This document shows positions 7,354-16,138 of a DNA stretch of 64,000 nt, piece after piece. Made by a program: the position numbers and the translations under genes. The DNA is from Lachnospiraceae bacterium. Lineage in GTDB: Bacteria > Bacillota > Clostridia > Lachnospirales > Lachnospiraceae. Where the stretch lies: the NCBI GenBank assembly GCA_910574715.1, contig CAJTCH010000016.1, forward strand, positions 27,164-91,163. Reading direction: 5' to 3'. Under the pieces are notes generated by a model that was not told the DNA's origin, made no database searches, and worked only from the letters and a program-made list of their open reading frames with translations. Each line of letters opens with the position of its first letter. The stretch's first letter is position 1.

Positions 7354-8970
7354 TCATCTCACCCGCGGAAAGTCTAAGATGAACATCGTCCCCTTTCCTT
7401 CCTCTGTCTTCACACGTATCGAGCCTCCATGCTCCTCCGTAAGCCTCTTTACTACCGTAAGCCCAATCCCCGTTCCTTCCCCGCCCTCTTTCGTCGTGAA
7501 GAACGGATGAAATACCTGCTGTCTGATATCTGCCGGAATCCCGGCTCCGCTGTCCTCTACCACGAGGCGGACAGTCTTTTCATCATCCACGCTGAGTCCG
7601 AACTGGATCCGAAGCGTCCCTCCCTCCTTCATCGCATGGAGGGCGTTGGTCGTCAGGTTCAGAAGGATCTGATTCAAAGCGCCTGCCTGTCCGCGGATAT
7701 AGTAAGAGTTCCTGCTGAGGTTCTCTCTTAGCTTCACCTCTTTGGGAAGCAGCTTCTTCACGATATTCACCGCCTCCTGTATCGCAAGAGCGGCGTCATA
7801 TTCCGTATACACCTTCTCCGCCCTGCCCTGACGGCTGTAGCTTAGAAGCTGTCTCGCCAGCTCCTCGCATCTGCCCGCGGCGCTCTTTAGCTCCGTAACC
7901 TCCTCCGGCATCTCGTTAAAAACCGTCTCATTCTCCTCCAACAGATCGGCATACAGTACGATCGGCGTCATAAGGTTGTTAAACTCATGGGCAATGGATC
8001 CCGTCAGCACACTCATAGTCTTCGAGTGATTATATCTCTGCATCAGTCCCTCCTGCTGCCTCATCGTCTCATTCAGGGTCTTCTCGTGTTGTAACTCCCT
8101 CACCAGAAGCTCTTCCTTCTTCCTCTGTTCCGTGATCTTATAGATCAACGCCGCGGCACAGAGGATTGCCGCAGTTCCAAGCAGACAGAAATAAAAAGCG
8201 ATCTGCTCGATGGGCTCTATGATCTGCTCATAATCTTCAATAATATAAAGATAGAACTCCTCTTCTCCTATCTCCAGGGCTTCATAGGCGACAAGCTTTC
8301 TCGTTCTCGTCGGCGTTCCGCTCTCCGTCTCATAGACCCATTCGATCGTACAGCCGTTACGATCCATATGGGTAAGAGAGATCTCTTCCTTCGCATCCTT
8401 TCCCGGCATCACGGTGGTTCCGTCCGCCCCCTTCACGATACAATACCTGCCGTTCTCAAGCCAGAGTCCTGACAATGCCTGTTCCTGGGCATAGATCTCA
8501 TCCAGATTAAGCTCAGCCATCACATACCCTGAGATCCTCCCGCCCATTCCTACTGCCTTTGTCATATACAGGATGTAATATCCCTCTTCTGACTTCCTCA
8601 CCGGTCCGGTAATAACGGCTCCGGGGCTTTCTCCTGCCCGCTCACAGAGTCTGTGCTCCCAATCTCTCAGTTCCTCTAACTCTTCGATCGGAATATAGCT
8701 TCCCTTCTCCCGCAGCCGTAGAAGTCCGGTCTCAATATCCTCTTCCTTCCTCATGCCGCCTGAGAACACCGCATAGAGCAGATTCGCCTTCGCCTCCAGG
8801 CTCGACTGGAGACTCTTGGCATTCACTTGAGCAAGGCTTCTTAAGCTCTCCTGTTCATTTAAAACGATCGATCTTCTCACATCCTGATAGCTGAATACGG
8901 CAATCCCGAACAATGCCGCCACTCCAGCTGCCGTCACTAGGATCTGCCTCCTAAGTCTCTTCTTATTCAT
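7354..8970 (-). CDS. Membrane sensor histidine kinase
   Basis: A 538-residue kinase. TM1 is at about residues 9-27, followed by an extracytoplasmic sensor region of about 225 residues (Cache/PAS-like, not certain), TM2 at about 256-277, a short coiled coil, the dimerisation box with phospho-accepting His328 (GSIAHEFNNLMTP), and an ATPase domain with N box, DSGAGIP and GEGTGIGL. The HEFNN type of H-box is that of NtrB/HWE-distant kinases that often act with various regulators. It is divergent from the response regulator gene 98 bp away, which is its likely partner. Its position inside the Sec locus suggests it senses the locus's substrate, but this is inference. Confidence 0.85.
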   Translation of the reverse strand: MNKKRLRRQILVTAAGVAALFGIAVFSYQDVRRSIVLNEQESLRSLAQVNAKSLQSSLEAKANLLYAVFSGGMRKEEDIETGLLRLREKGSYIPIEELEELRDWEHRLCERAGESPGAVITGPVRKSEEGYYILYMTKAVGMGGRISGYVMAELNLDEIYAQEQALSGLWLENGRYCIVKGADGTTVMPGKDAKEEISLTHMDRNGCTIEWVYETESGTPTRTRKLVAYEALEIGEEEFYLYIIEDYEQIIEPIEQIAFYFCLLGTAAILCAAALIYKITEQRKKEELLVRELQHEKTLNETMRQQEGLMQRYNHSKTMSVLTGSIAHEFNNLMTPIVLYADLLEENETVFNEMPEEVTELKSAAGRCEELARQLLSYSRQGRAEKVYTEYDAALAIQEAVNIVKKLLPKEVKLRENLSRNSYYIRGQAGALNQILLNLTTNALHAMKEGGTLRIQFGLSVDDEKTVRLVVEDSGAGIPADIRQQVFHPFFTTKEGGEGTGIGLTVVKRLTEEHGGSIRVKTEEGKGTMFILDFPRVR

Positions 8971-9068
8971 AATACCTCTTTTGGAAAATATTTGACATCA
9001 AAAACGCTGCCCGATATAATCTATGATAACAGAAGCACAACACTCACAGAAAGGCAGGAATCAATCAT

Positions 9069-9776
9069 ATGTCCAATATCACCGTTCTCATTGTTGATGA
9101 TGAAGCACCCGTATTAAAAGCTATATCCTCCGTACTAAGGCATGAACAGATAGATGCCGTCTGCGCTTCCGACAGCACGGACGCTTTCGCATGCCTTGCC
9201 CGTCAGACCTTTGACCTGATCCTTCTGGATATCATGATGCCGGGTCAGGACGGCTTCTCTATGCTGCGGGAACTTAGGGAACGGAAGATCTTAACCCCTG
9301 TGATCCTCCTAAGCGGCAGGGAAGAAGACTCGGCCCAGGTAGAGGGTCTTGGTCTCGGCGCGGACGATTATATGACCAAGCCCTTCAGCAAGGCCGTGCT
9401 GGTCTCCAAGATCCGTGCCATCGTAAGGCGCACACAGCAGTATATCCCCGCCGCTTCTTCCGGCGCGCCTCTGTCCACAACTGCACAGGTGGGTGCCTTC
9501 ACTCTGCATTTTGATTCGCAGACCGTATATAAGAATGACAAGGAGATCTCCCTGTCCTCCAAGGAATTCTCCCTGCTGTGCTTTTTTATGGAGAATCCCG
9601 GGGTGCTCCTGACCAAACAGGAGATCTTCACCAAGGTATGGAAGAGCGAGACTCTGGATGACAACTCCATCCTTGTATACATCAAGCGTCTCCGTGATAA
9701 GATCGAAGACAACCCTTCCAAGCCAAAGCACCTGACCACAGTGTGGGGCAAGGGATATTGCTTCCATCCCTCTTAA
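9069..9776 (+). CDS. OmpR/PhoB-family response regulator
   Basis: A 235-residue regulator. The receiver domain has the acid pair DD (residues 10-11), phospho-acceptor Asp54 in LLDIMMPG and Lys in TKPFSK. A Trans_Reg_C winged helix follows, ending in the usual YIKRLRDKIEDNP and VWGKGYCF. It is divergent from the 7354 kinase and convergent with the Cys-Sec-COOH protein gene. The likely targets are the genes around it. Confidence 0.88.
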   Translation: MSNITVLIVDDEAPVLKAISSVLRHEQIDAVCASDSTDAFACLARQTFDLILLDIMMPGQDGFSMLRELRERKILTPVILLSGREEDSAQVEGLGLGADDYMTKPFSKAVLVSKIRAIVRRTQQYIPAASSGAPLSTTAQVGAFTLHFDSQTVYKNDKEISLSSKEFSLLCFFMENPGVLLTKQEIFTKVWKSETLDDNSILVYIKRLRDKIEDNPSKPKHLTTVWGKGYCFHPS

Positions 9777-9785
9777 GACTGGCTT

Positions 9786-9802
9786 ATCTGCCGCCGGCAG
9801 AT
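9786..9802 (-). promoter_or_regulatory. SECIS-like hairpin in the 3' UTR of saoC
   Basis: A perfect 7-bp stem (ATCTGCC with GGCAGAT) and loop GGC. The loop begins 20 nt after the UGA at 9816-9818, beyond the UAG that ends the gene. It could double as a weak terminator between convergent genes, but there is no T-run. Confidence 0.55.
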
Positions 9803-9812
9803 CAATCTACGC

Positions 9813-10415
9813 CTATCAGCAGTCTTCCATCCCTTCGCCGAACAGGTTGACGGTCTCCCCTTCCACCACACGGAAGATTCCGTATCCTACCTTATTGTCC
9901 TTCTGCCCCTGGAGAACGAACTCTATCTCGTCCTTCTTGTCTATGTTCTGGAACTGGATCTTCTGGTTCTCCACAGGTGCCGGGATCGGCTCTGTGAATT
10001 CATAATTCACTCCGTCCCCGGAATCAATGGCTACCGTAAGCCGGATATGCTTATGCCGTCCAAGATTCTCGGTCCCTACATGCTCGTCATCTTCCGTAGT
10101 AGCAAATATAACAACCAGATCCTTAAGCCCGTCATTGGTAAGATCCTCCTCACAAGCCGCCAACACCTCCGCCTCCGGATGCTCCTTATGAAAAGCTCCA
10201 AGGGTCGGATGCTCATCCGGTACATTCTCGGCGTAAGCCAAAGCCCTGCCAACCCTGTCTCCCTCGGAATATACATTGACCTCTCCCTCTCCTTCCCGCG
10301 TCTGCTGCCGCTCATACAGGCCGTCAAGCCTCCCCCGGATCAGGAAACCTGCCAATATTACCAGAATGATGATAACCATCTTCCCTCTTGTTTTTTTCAA
10401 AAATACTTTATCCAC
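9813..10415 (-). CDS. saoC: Membrane-anchored protein ending in Cys-Sec-COOH (SaoC-like)
   Basis: A 200-residue protein if the UGA at 9816-9818 is read as Sec. The codon after it is UAG (9813-9815), so Sec would be the last residue after Cys199 (GEGMEDC-U). The N-terminus has one membrane helix (about residues 13-26) after basic residues, and the rest is outside. The middle carries DLTNDGLKDLVVIF, like calcium-binding FG-GAP/dockerin-style loops. This matches a family I recall as 'Cys-Cys-COOH (seleno)protein SaoC'. A hairpin with SECIS geometry lies 20 nt downstream. A C-terminal adjacent thiol-selenol pair on a flexible tail resembles the C-terminal redox tail of thioredoxin reductase or the vicinal-Cys tail of mercury reductase, and could hand over metal or electrons. 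If UGA acts as stop, the protein simply ends in Cys199. Confidence 0.78.
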
Positions 10416-10510
10416 CGTACTTCCTCAACTTTATTAATAATCTGTAATATATTTTATTTTTATTTCTGCGGCTTGTAAAGCAGTTCCGAGCGCACGAACA
10501 CCGCATATTG

Positions 10511-10555
10511 AAAATGGGGACGCAGTAAAATTGCATTTTACCGCGTCCCCATTTT
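10511..10555. terminator. Long hairpin, repeated element and probable terminator of the GNAT-RsiV gene
   Basis: A 21-bp inverted repeat with one mismatch (AAAATGGGGACGCAGTAAAAT and its complement) ending in a T-run on both strands. It lies 2 bp after the stop of the 10557 gene. The same core, GGGGACG(C/T)AGTAAA, forms the hairpin at 52995-53033, so it is a dispersed repeat. Confidence 0.8.
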
Positions 10556-10556
10556 G

Positions 10557-12008
10557 TTACTCGATCTCCTTCCAGAATCCGCTCCCCGACGCATACTCCC
10601 GGATCTCATCGAGGGTAAACGGCGCGGTCACCCACACGTACCCCTGATCATTAGGGTCCCCGTCTTCGTAATTCAAGTCAAAACCAATCTCGATCCCATC
10701 GGCATCCAGGAAGAAGTTCACCACATAGACTCCTTCTTTGCTGTCACCCTCCAGAGCCTTCTTCATCTCCGTCTGGTCAAGCTCCGATAAGAAATCGTCG
10801 TCTCCCGTCTCTTTGCGCATCACCCGAAGCCACTGATCTACAAATCTGTTATCCAGGCTTACAATATCCTTCACCTCGTAGGCCGTCCCGTCCTTAAGAC
10901 TGATGTTACATGTCCGAAGATGTTGGTATGCATATGCCTGGCCGCCCTCATAGCTCAGATCATTATAAGCCACGCTGATCAGATCCTCGGACGCATAGCA
11001 GACCTTGTACTCTACATAGCTGATCAGCACCGGATTCTGCTCTCCTAAGACCCTCTCTTTGATCTCCGGAACCGGATCCTCGTAGATCTTCTTTACCGTC
11101 TCCATAGCGCGGGCCTTCAATATCTTGTTCACTTTATCTTCCGTACCGGAATCAGACAGACCGCTGATCTTCGGATAATTCACATGGAATTCGATCACCA
11201 TGGACTGCTTCTCTTCATCCGAAAATGTATATAACTCATCCTCGATCTCATAGGGAAGATTACTGGCTATATCTTCCGGGATCGCAGCTATGCCGGAAAG
11301 CTCTTCCTCGTACCCGCCGCTGTCATATTCCTCTGAATAATCATACGGCAGGTCATCCCGGTAATCATCCTCTCCGTACTCATCATCCCGGTAATCGTAT
11401 GAATCATTATAGCCCCGGATCTCTTCTCTAAGATCGCGGCCGACGCTGATTCCGATCCCTGACAAGATCAGCACAAGAACCAAAGCATATACTCCAAGCG
11501 CGATCCACGGCGCCTTCGACTTCTGCCCTGTCTTCGCTATCATATTAAGATTCACATACATCTCCATGGGGACATAGCGTATTCCGTCCTTCTCCTGCTC
11601 CTGCCCGACAGGACGCATCCCCATATGTATATATTTATCAACCGCTCCCGGCGCGGCATTCACCGTCATCCGGCCCGCGCGAAGCAACTCGGCGCAGCAA
11701 TGGTAGGCGGCCCCATATAACATCCGCCCCGCACCCTGGCCCTGATACTGCTTCTTCACAAAGAAGAGGACGATGTGGCCGTCCGGCCTCAAGGCCAGCG
11801 TGCCGCAAAGTTCCTCTCCCTCGTATGCGCCAAAAAAGATCAGATTCCCCCTCTGCCATACCTGGCTGATATAATCATATTTGATAAATTTCTGGAACGA
11901 CGCAACACCTTCGGGAGAGATCGCCGGTGCGATCTCATCTGCGAATACCTCCCATGTAAGATGCAGCGCCGCGAGCAGCTCAGACTGCCCAAGCCTTCTG
12001 ATTTCCAT
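10557..12008 (-). CDS. GNAT acetyltransferase fused to a membrane-anchored RsiV/DUF3298-like domain
   Basis: A 483-residue two-part protein. Residues 1-150 are a GNAT domain with the acetyl-CoA loop KKQYQGQGAGRMLYG. A membrane helix follows (about 166-185, WIALGVYALVLVLILSGIGI), then an acidic Tyr/Asp-rich linker (YDYRDDEYGEDDYRDDLPYD) and a C-terminal domain of about 230 residues like RsiV/DUF3298-DUF4163 (MVIEFHVNYPKISGL, then SYEGGQAYAY). In relatives the C-terminal domain is the outer part of anti-sigma factor RsiV, which binds lysozyme. Here the cytoplasmic half is an acetyltransferase instead of a sigma-binding segment, so the outer domain may control acetylation. It lies 1 bp after cinA and is probably co-transcribed. 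Confidence 0.75.
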   Translation of the reverse strand: MEIRRLGQSELLAALHLTWEVFADEIAPAISPEGVASFQKFIKYDYISQVWQRGNLIFFGAYEGEELCGTLALRPDGHIVLFFVKKQYQGQGAGRMLYGAAYHCCAELLRAGRMTVNAAPGAVDKYIHMGMRPVGQEQEKDGIRYVPMEMYVNLNMIAKTGQKSKAPWIALGVYALVLVLILSGIGISVGRDLREEIRGYNDSYDYRDDEYGEDDYRDDLPYDYSEEYDSGGYEEELSGIAAIPEDIASNLPYEIEDELYTFSDEEKQSMVIEFHVNYPKISGLSDSGTEDKVNKILKARAMETVKKIYEDPVPEIKERVLGEQNPVLISYVEYKVCYASEDLISVAYNDLSYEGGQAYAYQHLRTCNISLKDGTAYEVKDIVSLDNRFVDQWLRVMRKETGDDDFLSELDQTEMKKALEGDSKEGVYVVNFFLDADGIEIGFDLNYEDGDPNDQGYVWVTAPFTLDEIREYASGSGFWKEIE

Positions 12009-12009
12009 A

Positions 12010-13266
12010 TTAAAGCCTCCTTACCGCCTTATCCTGAAGTTCCTCACGAAGGAATGTCAATGCTCTCGCCACAGCAAATTCCCGATTCTTATCCCTGTTC
12101 CCTGTAAAATGAAATTCCTCTGCACAGACATGTCCCTTCACATAGCAGCCCACGTACACAAGCCCTACCGGTTTGTCTTTGGTCCCGCCTCCCGGCCCGG
12201 CGATTCCCGTCACACTGAGCGCTGCATCCGCGCCTGCCGCCCTGGCTGCGCCTTCTGCCATCTCGCATGCCGTCTGACGGCTTACCGCGCCGTACTCCAT
12301 AAGCGTCTCTCTCTTCACACCCAGAAGACGCTCCTTCGCGTCATTGGAATAGGTGATATACCCTTCACGGTACACGTTGGACGCTCCCGCCACATTCATG
12401 ATCCTTCCCGCAAGAAGTCCTCCCGTACAGGATTCCGCCGTCGTCACGGTCATCTTCTGTTCCTCAAGAAGCTTCACGACCGCCGCCTCAAGAGTCACTT
12501 CTTCTTCCGTTGTGTAGATCTTATCCCCAAACCTCGCAAATAATTCTTCTATCACCGGAGCGATCAGCTCTTCGGCCTCATCCTCGCTTGCGGCCTTCGC
12601 CGTCACACGCAGATGTACCTCGCCGGTCTTCGCATAGGGCGCGATGGTCGGATTAGTCTGTGCTTCCATCAGATCCGCGATCATGGTCTCCGCCTTGCTC
12701 TCCCCGATCGAACTGATCTTCACCATCTTCGAGTAGATACCCTCCGGCTGCAATCGGTTCAGATAAGGAGCCACATCCCGCTCGAACATAGGCACGATCT
12801 CATTGGGCGGCCCCGGAAGAAGGATCGCAATCTTCCCGTTCTCCTCCAAGATCAATCCCGGAGCGGTACCATTATGGTTATCGATCACCTTCGCCCCCTC
12901 AGGAACCAGCGCCTGCTTCCAGTTGTTGGGTGTAACCTGGTCGCTGTGCACCCTGCGGAAATATTCTTCGATCCGCTTCTTCGTGTGCTCATCCTCGTAT
13001 AATTCCTTCCCGAATGCCTTCGCCGTCACTTCCTTGGTCAGATCATCCTTCGTAGGTCCAAGCCCGCCGCTCAAGATCAGGATATCCGACCTGGTCAACG
13101 CCTGGCGGACCGCTTCCAGGAGACGCTCCTCATTGTCTCCCACCACGCTCTGATGATAGCAGGAAAGCCCAAGCGCCGCACACTGCTCTGACAGAAACGC
13201 CGCATTGGTGTTCACGATGTTCCCAAGCAGGATCTCTGTCCCAACAGATATCAATTCTACCGTCAT
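12010..13266 (-). CDS. cinA: CinA family protein (competence/damage-inducible, NMN deamidase type)
   Basis: A 418-residue two-domain protein. The N-terminal MoaB/MogA-like COG1058 domain starts MTVELISVGTEILLGNI and has LSGGLGPTKDDLT. The C-terminal PncC domain (from about residue 255) has TTAESCTGGLLAGRI and SVTGIAGPGGGT. In other bacteria it hydrolyses ADP-ribose pyrophosphate and deamidates nicotinamide mononucleotide. It sits 3 bp after pgsA in the usual rimO-pgsA-cinA order. The length is normal. Confidence 0.93.
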   Translation of the reverse strand: MTVELISVGTEILLGNIVNTNAAFLSEQCAALGLSCYHQSVVGDNEERLLEAVRQALTRSDILILSGGLGPTKDDLTKEVTAKAFGKELYEDEHTKKRIEEYFRRVHSDQVTPNNWKQALVPEGAKVIDNHNGTAPGLILEENGKIAILLPGPPNEIVPMFERDVAPYLNRLQPEGIYSKMVKISSIGESKAETMIADLMEAQTNPTIAPYAKTGEVHLRVTAKAASEDEAEELIAPVIEELFARFGDKIYTTEEEVTLEAAVVKLLEEQKMTVTTAESCTGGLLAGRIMNVAGASNVYREGYITYSNDAKERLLGVKRETLMEYGAVSRQTACEMAEGAARAAGADAALSVTGIAGPGGGTKDKPVGLVYVGCYVKGHVCAEEFHFTGNRDKNREFAVARALTFLREELQDKAVRRL

Positions 13267-13269
13267 CTT

Positions 13270-13812
13270 CTACATACCCCCTTGTGTCAATACCTGTACG
13301 TTCTTTGCGACATAATCGATCAAAGAAACAACCGTCAGTATTAAGGATACCCAGATCAGCGCCATTCCAATCATATCAAATACTCCTCCGAAATCCGCGA
13401 TCAGTACAATGATCATCGCCATCTGTGATACCGTCTTGAACTTGCCCCAGTAGCTTGCCGCGATCACGATCCCGTTATCAGACGCAACCAGACGGAAACC
13501 GCTGATGATGAATTCCCTCGCGATGATCACGATGACAAACCACGCCTCAAGCTTTCCTGACGGGATCAGGCAGATCATGGCCGAGCAGACCAGGAGCTTA
13601 TCAGCCAACGGATCCATGAATTTCCCGAAATTCGTCACCAGATTCCTGGCGCGTGCGATCTTACCGTCCAGCATGTCCGTAAGGCTTGCCACACAGAACA
13701 GCACAAGCGCGATCCATTTGTTCGCACTCCCTCCCACATCCGTCAGCATAAAAAATACAAAAAACGGAACCATAATCACTCTCAGTACAGTTAACTTGTT
13801 TGGTAAATTCAT
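13270..13812 (-). CDS. pgsA: CDP-diacylglycerol-glycerol-3-phosphate 3-phosphatidyltransferase
   Basis: A 180-residue membrane enzyme making phosphatidylglycerol phosphate, the first committed step of acidic phospholipid synthesis. The CDP-alcohol phosphotransferase motif is clear (ASLTDMLDGKIARARNLVT, continuing to FMDPLADK), with its three Asp residues and four to five membrane helices. The start overlaps the rimO stop (ATGA), showing coupled translation. Confidence 0.95.
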   Translation of the reverse strand: MNLPNKLTVLRVIMVPFFVFFMLTDVGGSANKWIALVLFCVASLTDMLDGKIARARNLVTNFGKFMDPLADKLLVCSAMICLIPSGKLEAWFVIVIIAREFIISGFRLVASDNGIVIAASYWGKFKTVSQMAMIIVLIADFGGVFDMIGMALIWVSLILTVVSLIDYVAKNVQVLTQGGM

Positions 13813-15134
13813 GATATCAACTCTCCTATCAAATCATATTCTAAAGCCCCGGTGACCCTCACTCTCGCAAAATCCCCGGACATCATCTCTTCCTGCGTAT
13901 TAATAAATATCAGTCCGTCCACATTGGGCGCGTCCCTGTATGTCCTTCCCACGTAAGCGTCCTCATCGGCTACCTTGCCTTCGATCATCACCAGGACCTC
14001 TCTTCCGATCATCTCCTCCGCCTGTGCAAATACGACCTCCTGCTGAAGCTCCATCAACTCTGCCTGACGCTCTTCTTTGACCTCCTCCGGAATCTGATCC
14101 GGCAGATCGGCCGCCGGCGTATCCTCCTCCGGCGAATAGGTAAATACTCCCAGACGGTCAAACTCTATCTCATCTACGAACTCCATAAGCTCCTCATGCT
14201 GTTCCTTCGTCTCTCCCGGAAATCCGGTGATCAGCGTCGTACGGATCGCAATATCAGGGATCTCTTTCCGGAGCTTCCCGACGATCTCCCCTAACTGCTT
14301 CCTCGACGTCCGCCTGCCCATCCGCCTCAATATCTCGTCATTGGCATGCTGGACCGGGAGATCTATATAATGACAGATCTTCTTCTCTTCCTTCATCACC
14401 TGGATCAGCCCGTCATATATCTCCTCCGGATAACAATAGAGAATCCGGATCCAGCGAAGCCCGCCGATCCTGCACAGTTCCTTAAGAAGCCTGTGCAAAG
14501 ACTTCTCGCCGTAGAGATCCTTCCCATACAGTGTCGTCTCCTGGGCTACCAGAATCAGTTCCTTCACGCCCTGATCCGCAAGTTCACCCGCTTCCTTCAA
14601 AAGCCGCTCCATCGGCACGCTCCTGTAATTCCCCCTAAGCTTCGGGATGATACAGTAAGTACAGTGCTTATCACACCCCTCCGCGATCTTAAGATAAGCG
14701 TAGTGCCCGCCTGTGGTCACAAGCCGTCTCTCCTGCACCGCCGGCAATGTGTCAAGCTCTGCGAGCCTTACACCCCCCTGTCCGGCAAGCGCTTCTTCTA
14801 TCGACTGCACGATCTGGTCATAGGAAGCAGTCCCCAGAACAGCATCCACCTCCGGAATCTCCGTACGTATCTCCTGCTGATATCTCTGGGCAAGACATCC
14901 CGCGACGATCAACGCCTTAAGCCTGCCCGTCTTCTTATACTCTGCCATCTCAAGGATGGTCTGTATACTCTCTTCCTTGGCATCATGGATGAAACAGCAG
15001 GTGTTGATTACGATGACATCCGCCTGCATCTCATCATCCACGATCTGATAGCCGCCCGCCTCGAGAATCCCCAGCATGACCTCCGAGTCCACCAGATTCT
15101 TATCACATCCCAGAGAAATAAATAATAGATTCAT
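13809..15134 (-). CDS. rimO: Ribosomal protein S12 methylthiotransferase
   Basis: A 441-residue radical-SAM methylthiotransferase that modifies the conserved Asp of ribosomal protein S12. The N-terminal UPF0004 domain has LGCDKNLVDSE and the Cys residues for the auxiliary cluster (INTCCF, VAGCLAQR). The radical-SAM motif is CDKHCTYCIIP near residue 155, and a TRAM domain closes the protein. The LGCDKNxVDSE signature separates RimO from MiaB. It is first of the rimO-pgsA-cinA group. Confidence 0.95.
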   Translation of the reverse strand: MNLLFISLGCDKNLVDSEVMLGILEAGGYQIVDDEMQADVIVINTCCFIHDAKEESIQTILEMAEYKKTGRLKALIVAGCLAQRYQQEIRTEIPEVDAVLGTASYDQIVQSIEEALAGQGGVRLAELDTLPAVQERRLVTTGGHYAYLKIAEGCDKHCTYCIIPKLRGNYRSVPMERLLKEAGELADQGVKELILVAQETTLYGKDLYGEKSLHRLLKELCRIGGLRWIRILYCYPEEIYDGLIQVMKEEKKICHYIDLPVQHANDEILRRMGRRTSRKQLGEIVGKLRKEIPDIAIRTTLITGFPGETKEQHEELMEFVDEIEFDRLGVFTYSPEEDTPAADLPDQIPEEVKEERQAELMELQQEVVFAQAEEMIGREVLVMIEGKVADEDAYVGRTYRDAPNVDGLIFINTQEEMMSGDFARVRVTGALEYDLIGELIS

Positions 15135-15170
15135 CTCTTCTCCCTTCTGTAAATAGCTTCTTTGAAGAAA

Positions 15171-15194
15171 GGCAGATACCTCACGGCATCTGCC
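15171..15194 (-). terminator. Terminator after rpoZ
   Basis: Stem GGCAGAT/ATCTGCC followed on the minus strand by TTTCTTC. It lies 35 bp after the rpoZ stop and before rimO. Confidence 0.65.
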
Positions 15195-15228
15195 CCTTTT
15201 GCACTGCAGAATCCCCTGCAGGCTTAAT

Positions 15229-15501
15229 CTATGAAAGCACGGCCTCCTCAGTCACACTCTGCTTATCTTCCTCTTCTCCGACCACTTTGATCTTGGCCTG
15301 ATTCAGCTCGGCGATTGCAACAGACAACGGCTTCTCTCCGTTCTTGACCGCCACTAAGGGCATGTTGCCGTCGATGATCTCCCTGGCTCTCTTCGCGGTC
15401 GCCATAACGATGGAATACCGGCTGTTAACAACCTTCGTCTCACCTTCCTCTACATCCTTATTCACTACCTTCATTAAATCTGTGTAAGATGGGTGCAGCA
15501 T
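15229..15501 (-). CDS. rpoZ: DNA-directed RNA polymerase omega subunit
   Basis: A 90-residue small subunit that helps assemble RNA polymerase around beta-prime. It contains the omega core NSRYSIVMATAKRAREI, then KPLSVAIAEL. It follows gmk by 3 bp, the standard gmk-rpoZ pair in Firmicutes. The acidic C-terminal tail is family-typical. Confidence 0.93.
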   Translation of the reverse strand: MLHPSYTDLMKVVNKDVEEGETKVVNSRYSIVMATAKRAREIIDGNMPLVAVKNGEKPLSVAIAELNQAKIKVVGEEEDKQSVTEEAVLS

Positions 15502-15504
15502 ACG

Positions 15505-16125
15505 CTATTCTCCTTTCAGCTCTTCTTTCATGCGTTCTATAAATGCCATGTTGCGATAACTTCTTCTGTGTTCTCCCCGGATGATCTGGTGCATCTCCTC
15601 CACACACTCATCGACCATATCGTTGATCAGCAGATAATCATACCGGTCCATCCCAAGCGCTTCTTCCTTCGCGCGGTTCATGCGGAAATCAATCACATCC
15701 TCCGTCTCCGTCCCGCGTCCCTTTAGACGCTCTCTTAATTCTCCGGCCGTTGGAGGCGTCACGAACAAAAGCAAAGTCTGCGGAAAATTCTCCTTCACCT
15801 TAAGCGCACCCTGGATCTCTATCTCCAGGATCACATCCTTCCCGGCTTCAAGCTGTTCCTCCACATATGCCCGCGGCGTTCCATAGTAATTGTCCACGTA
15901 TCTAGCATACTCTATCAATTCGTCTTTCGCAATCATTTTTTCAAATTCTTCTACGGTTTTGAAGAAATATTCCCTACCCTCTTCCTCTCCCGGCCTGGGC
16001 TTCCTGGTCGTCGCTGAGATTGACAGCGCATAATTATCATACCGGCGCATGATCTCCTTCATGATCGTCCCCTTGCCTGCGCCTGAGAATCCTGATACCA
16101 CGATCAATATTCCTCTCTCGCTCAT
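15505..16125 (-). CDS. gmk: Guanylate kinase
   Basis: A 206-residue kinase that converts GMP to GDP. The P-loop is VVSGFSGAGKGTI, followed by SATTRKPRPGEEEGREYFF for GMP binding. I start at the ATG at 16123-16125 (MSERG), which is 7-8 nt from GAGAGGG; the ATG two codons earlier is too close to that site. It is grouped with yicC upstream (13 bp) and rpoZ downstream. Confidence 0.95.
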   Translation of the reverse strand: MSERGILIVVSGFSGAGKGTIMKEIMRRYDNYALSISATTRKPRPGEEEGREYFFKTVEEFEKMIAKDELIEYARYVDNYYGTPRAYVEEQLEAGKDVILEIEIQGALKVKENFPQTLLLFVTPPTAGELRERLKGRGTETEDVIDFRMNRAKEEALGMDRYDYLLINDMVDECVEEMHQIIRGEHRRSYRNMAFIERMKEELKGE

Positions 16126-16138
16126 GAACATACCCTCT

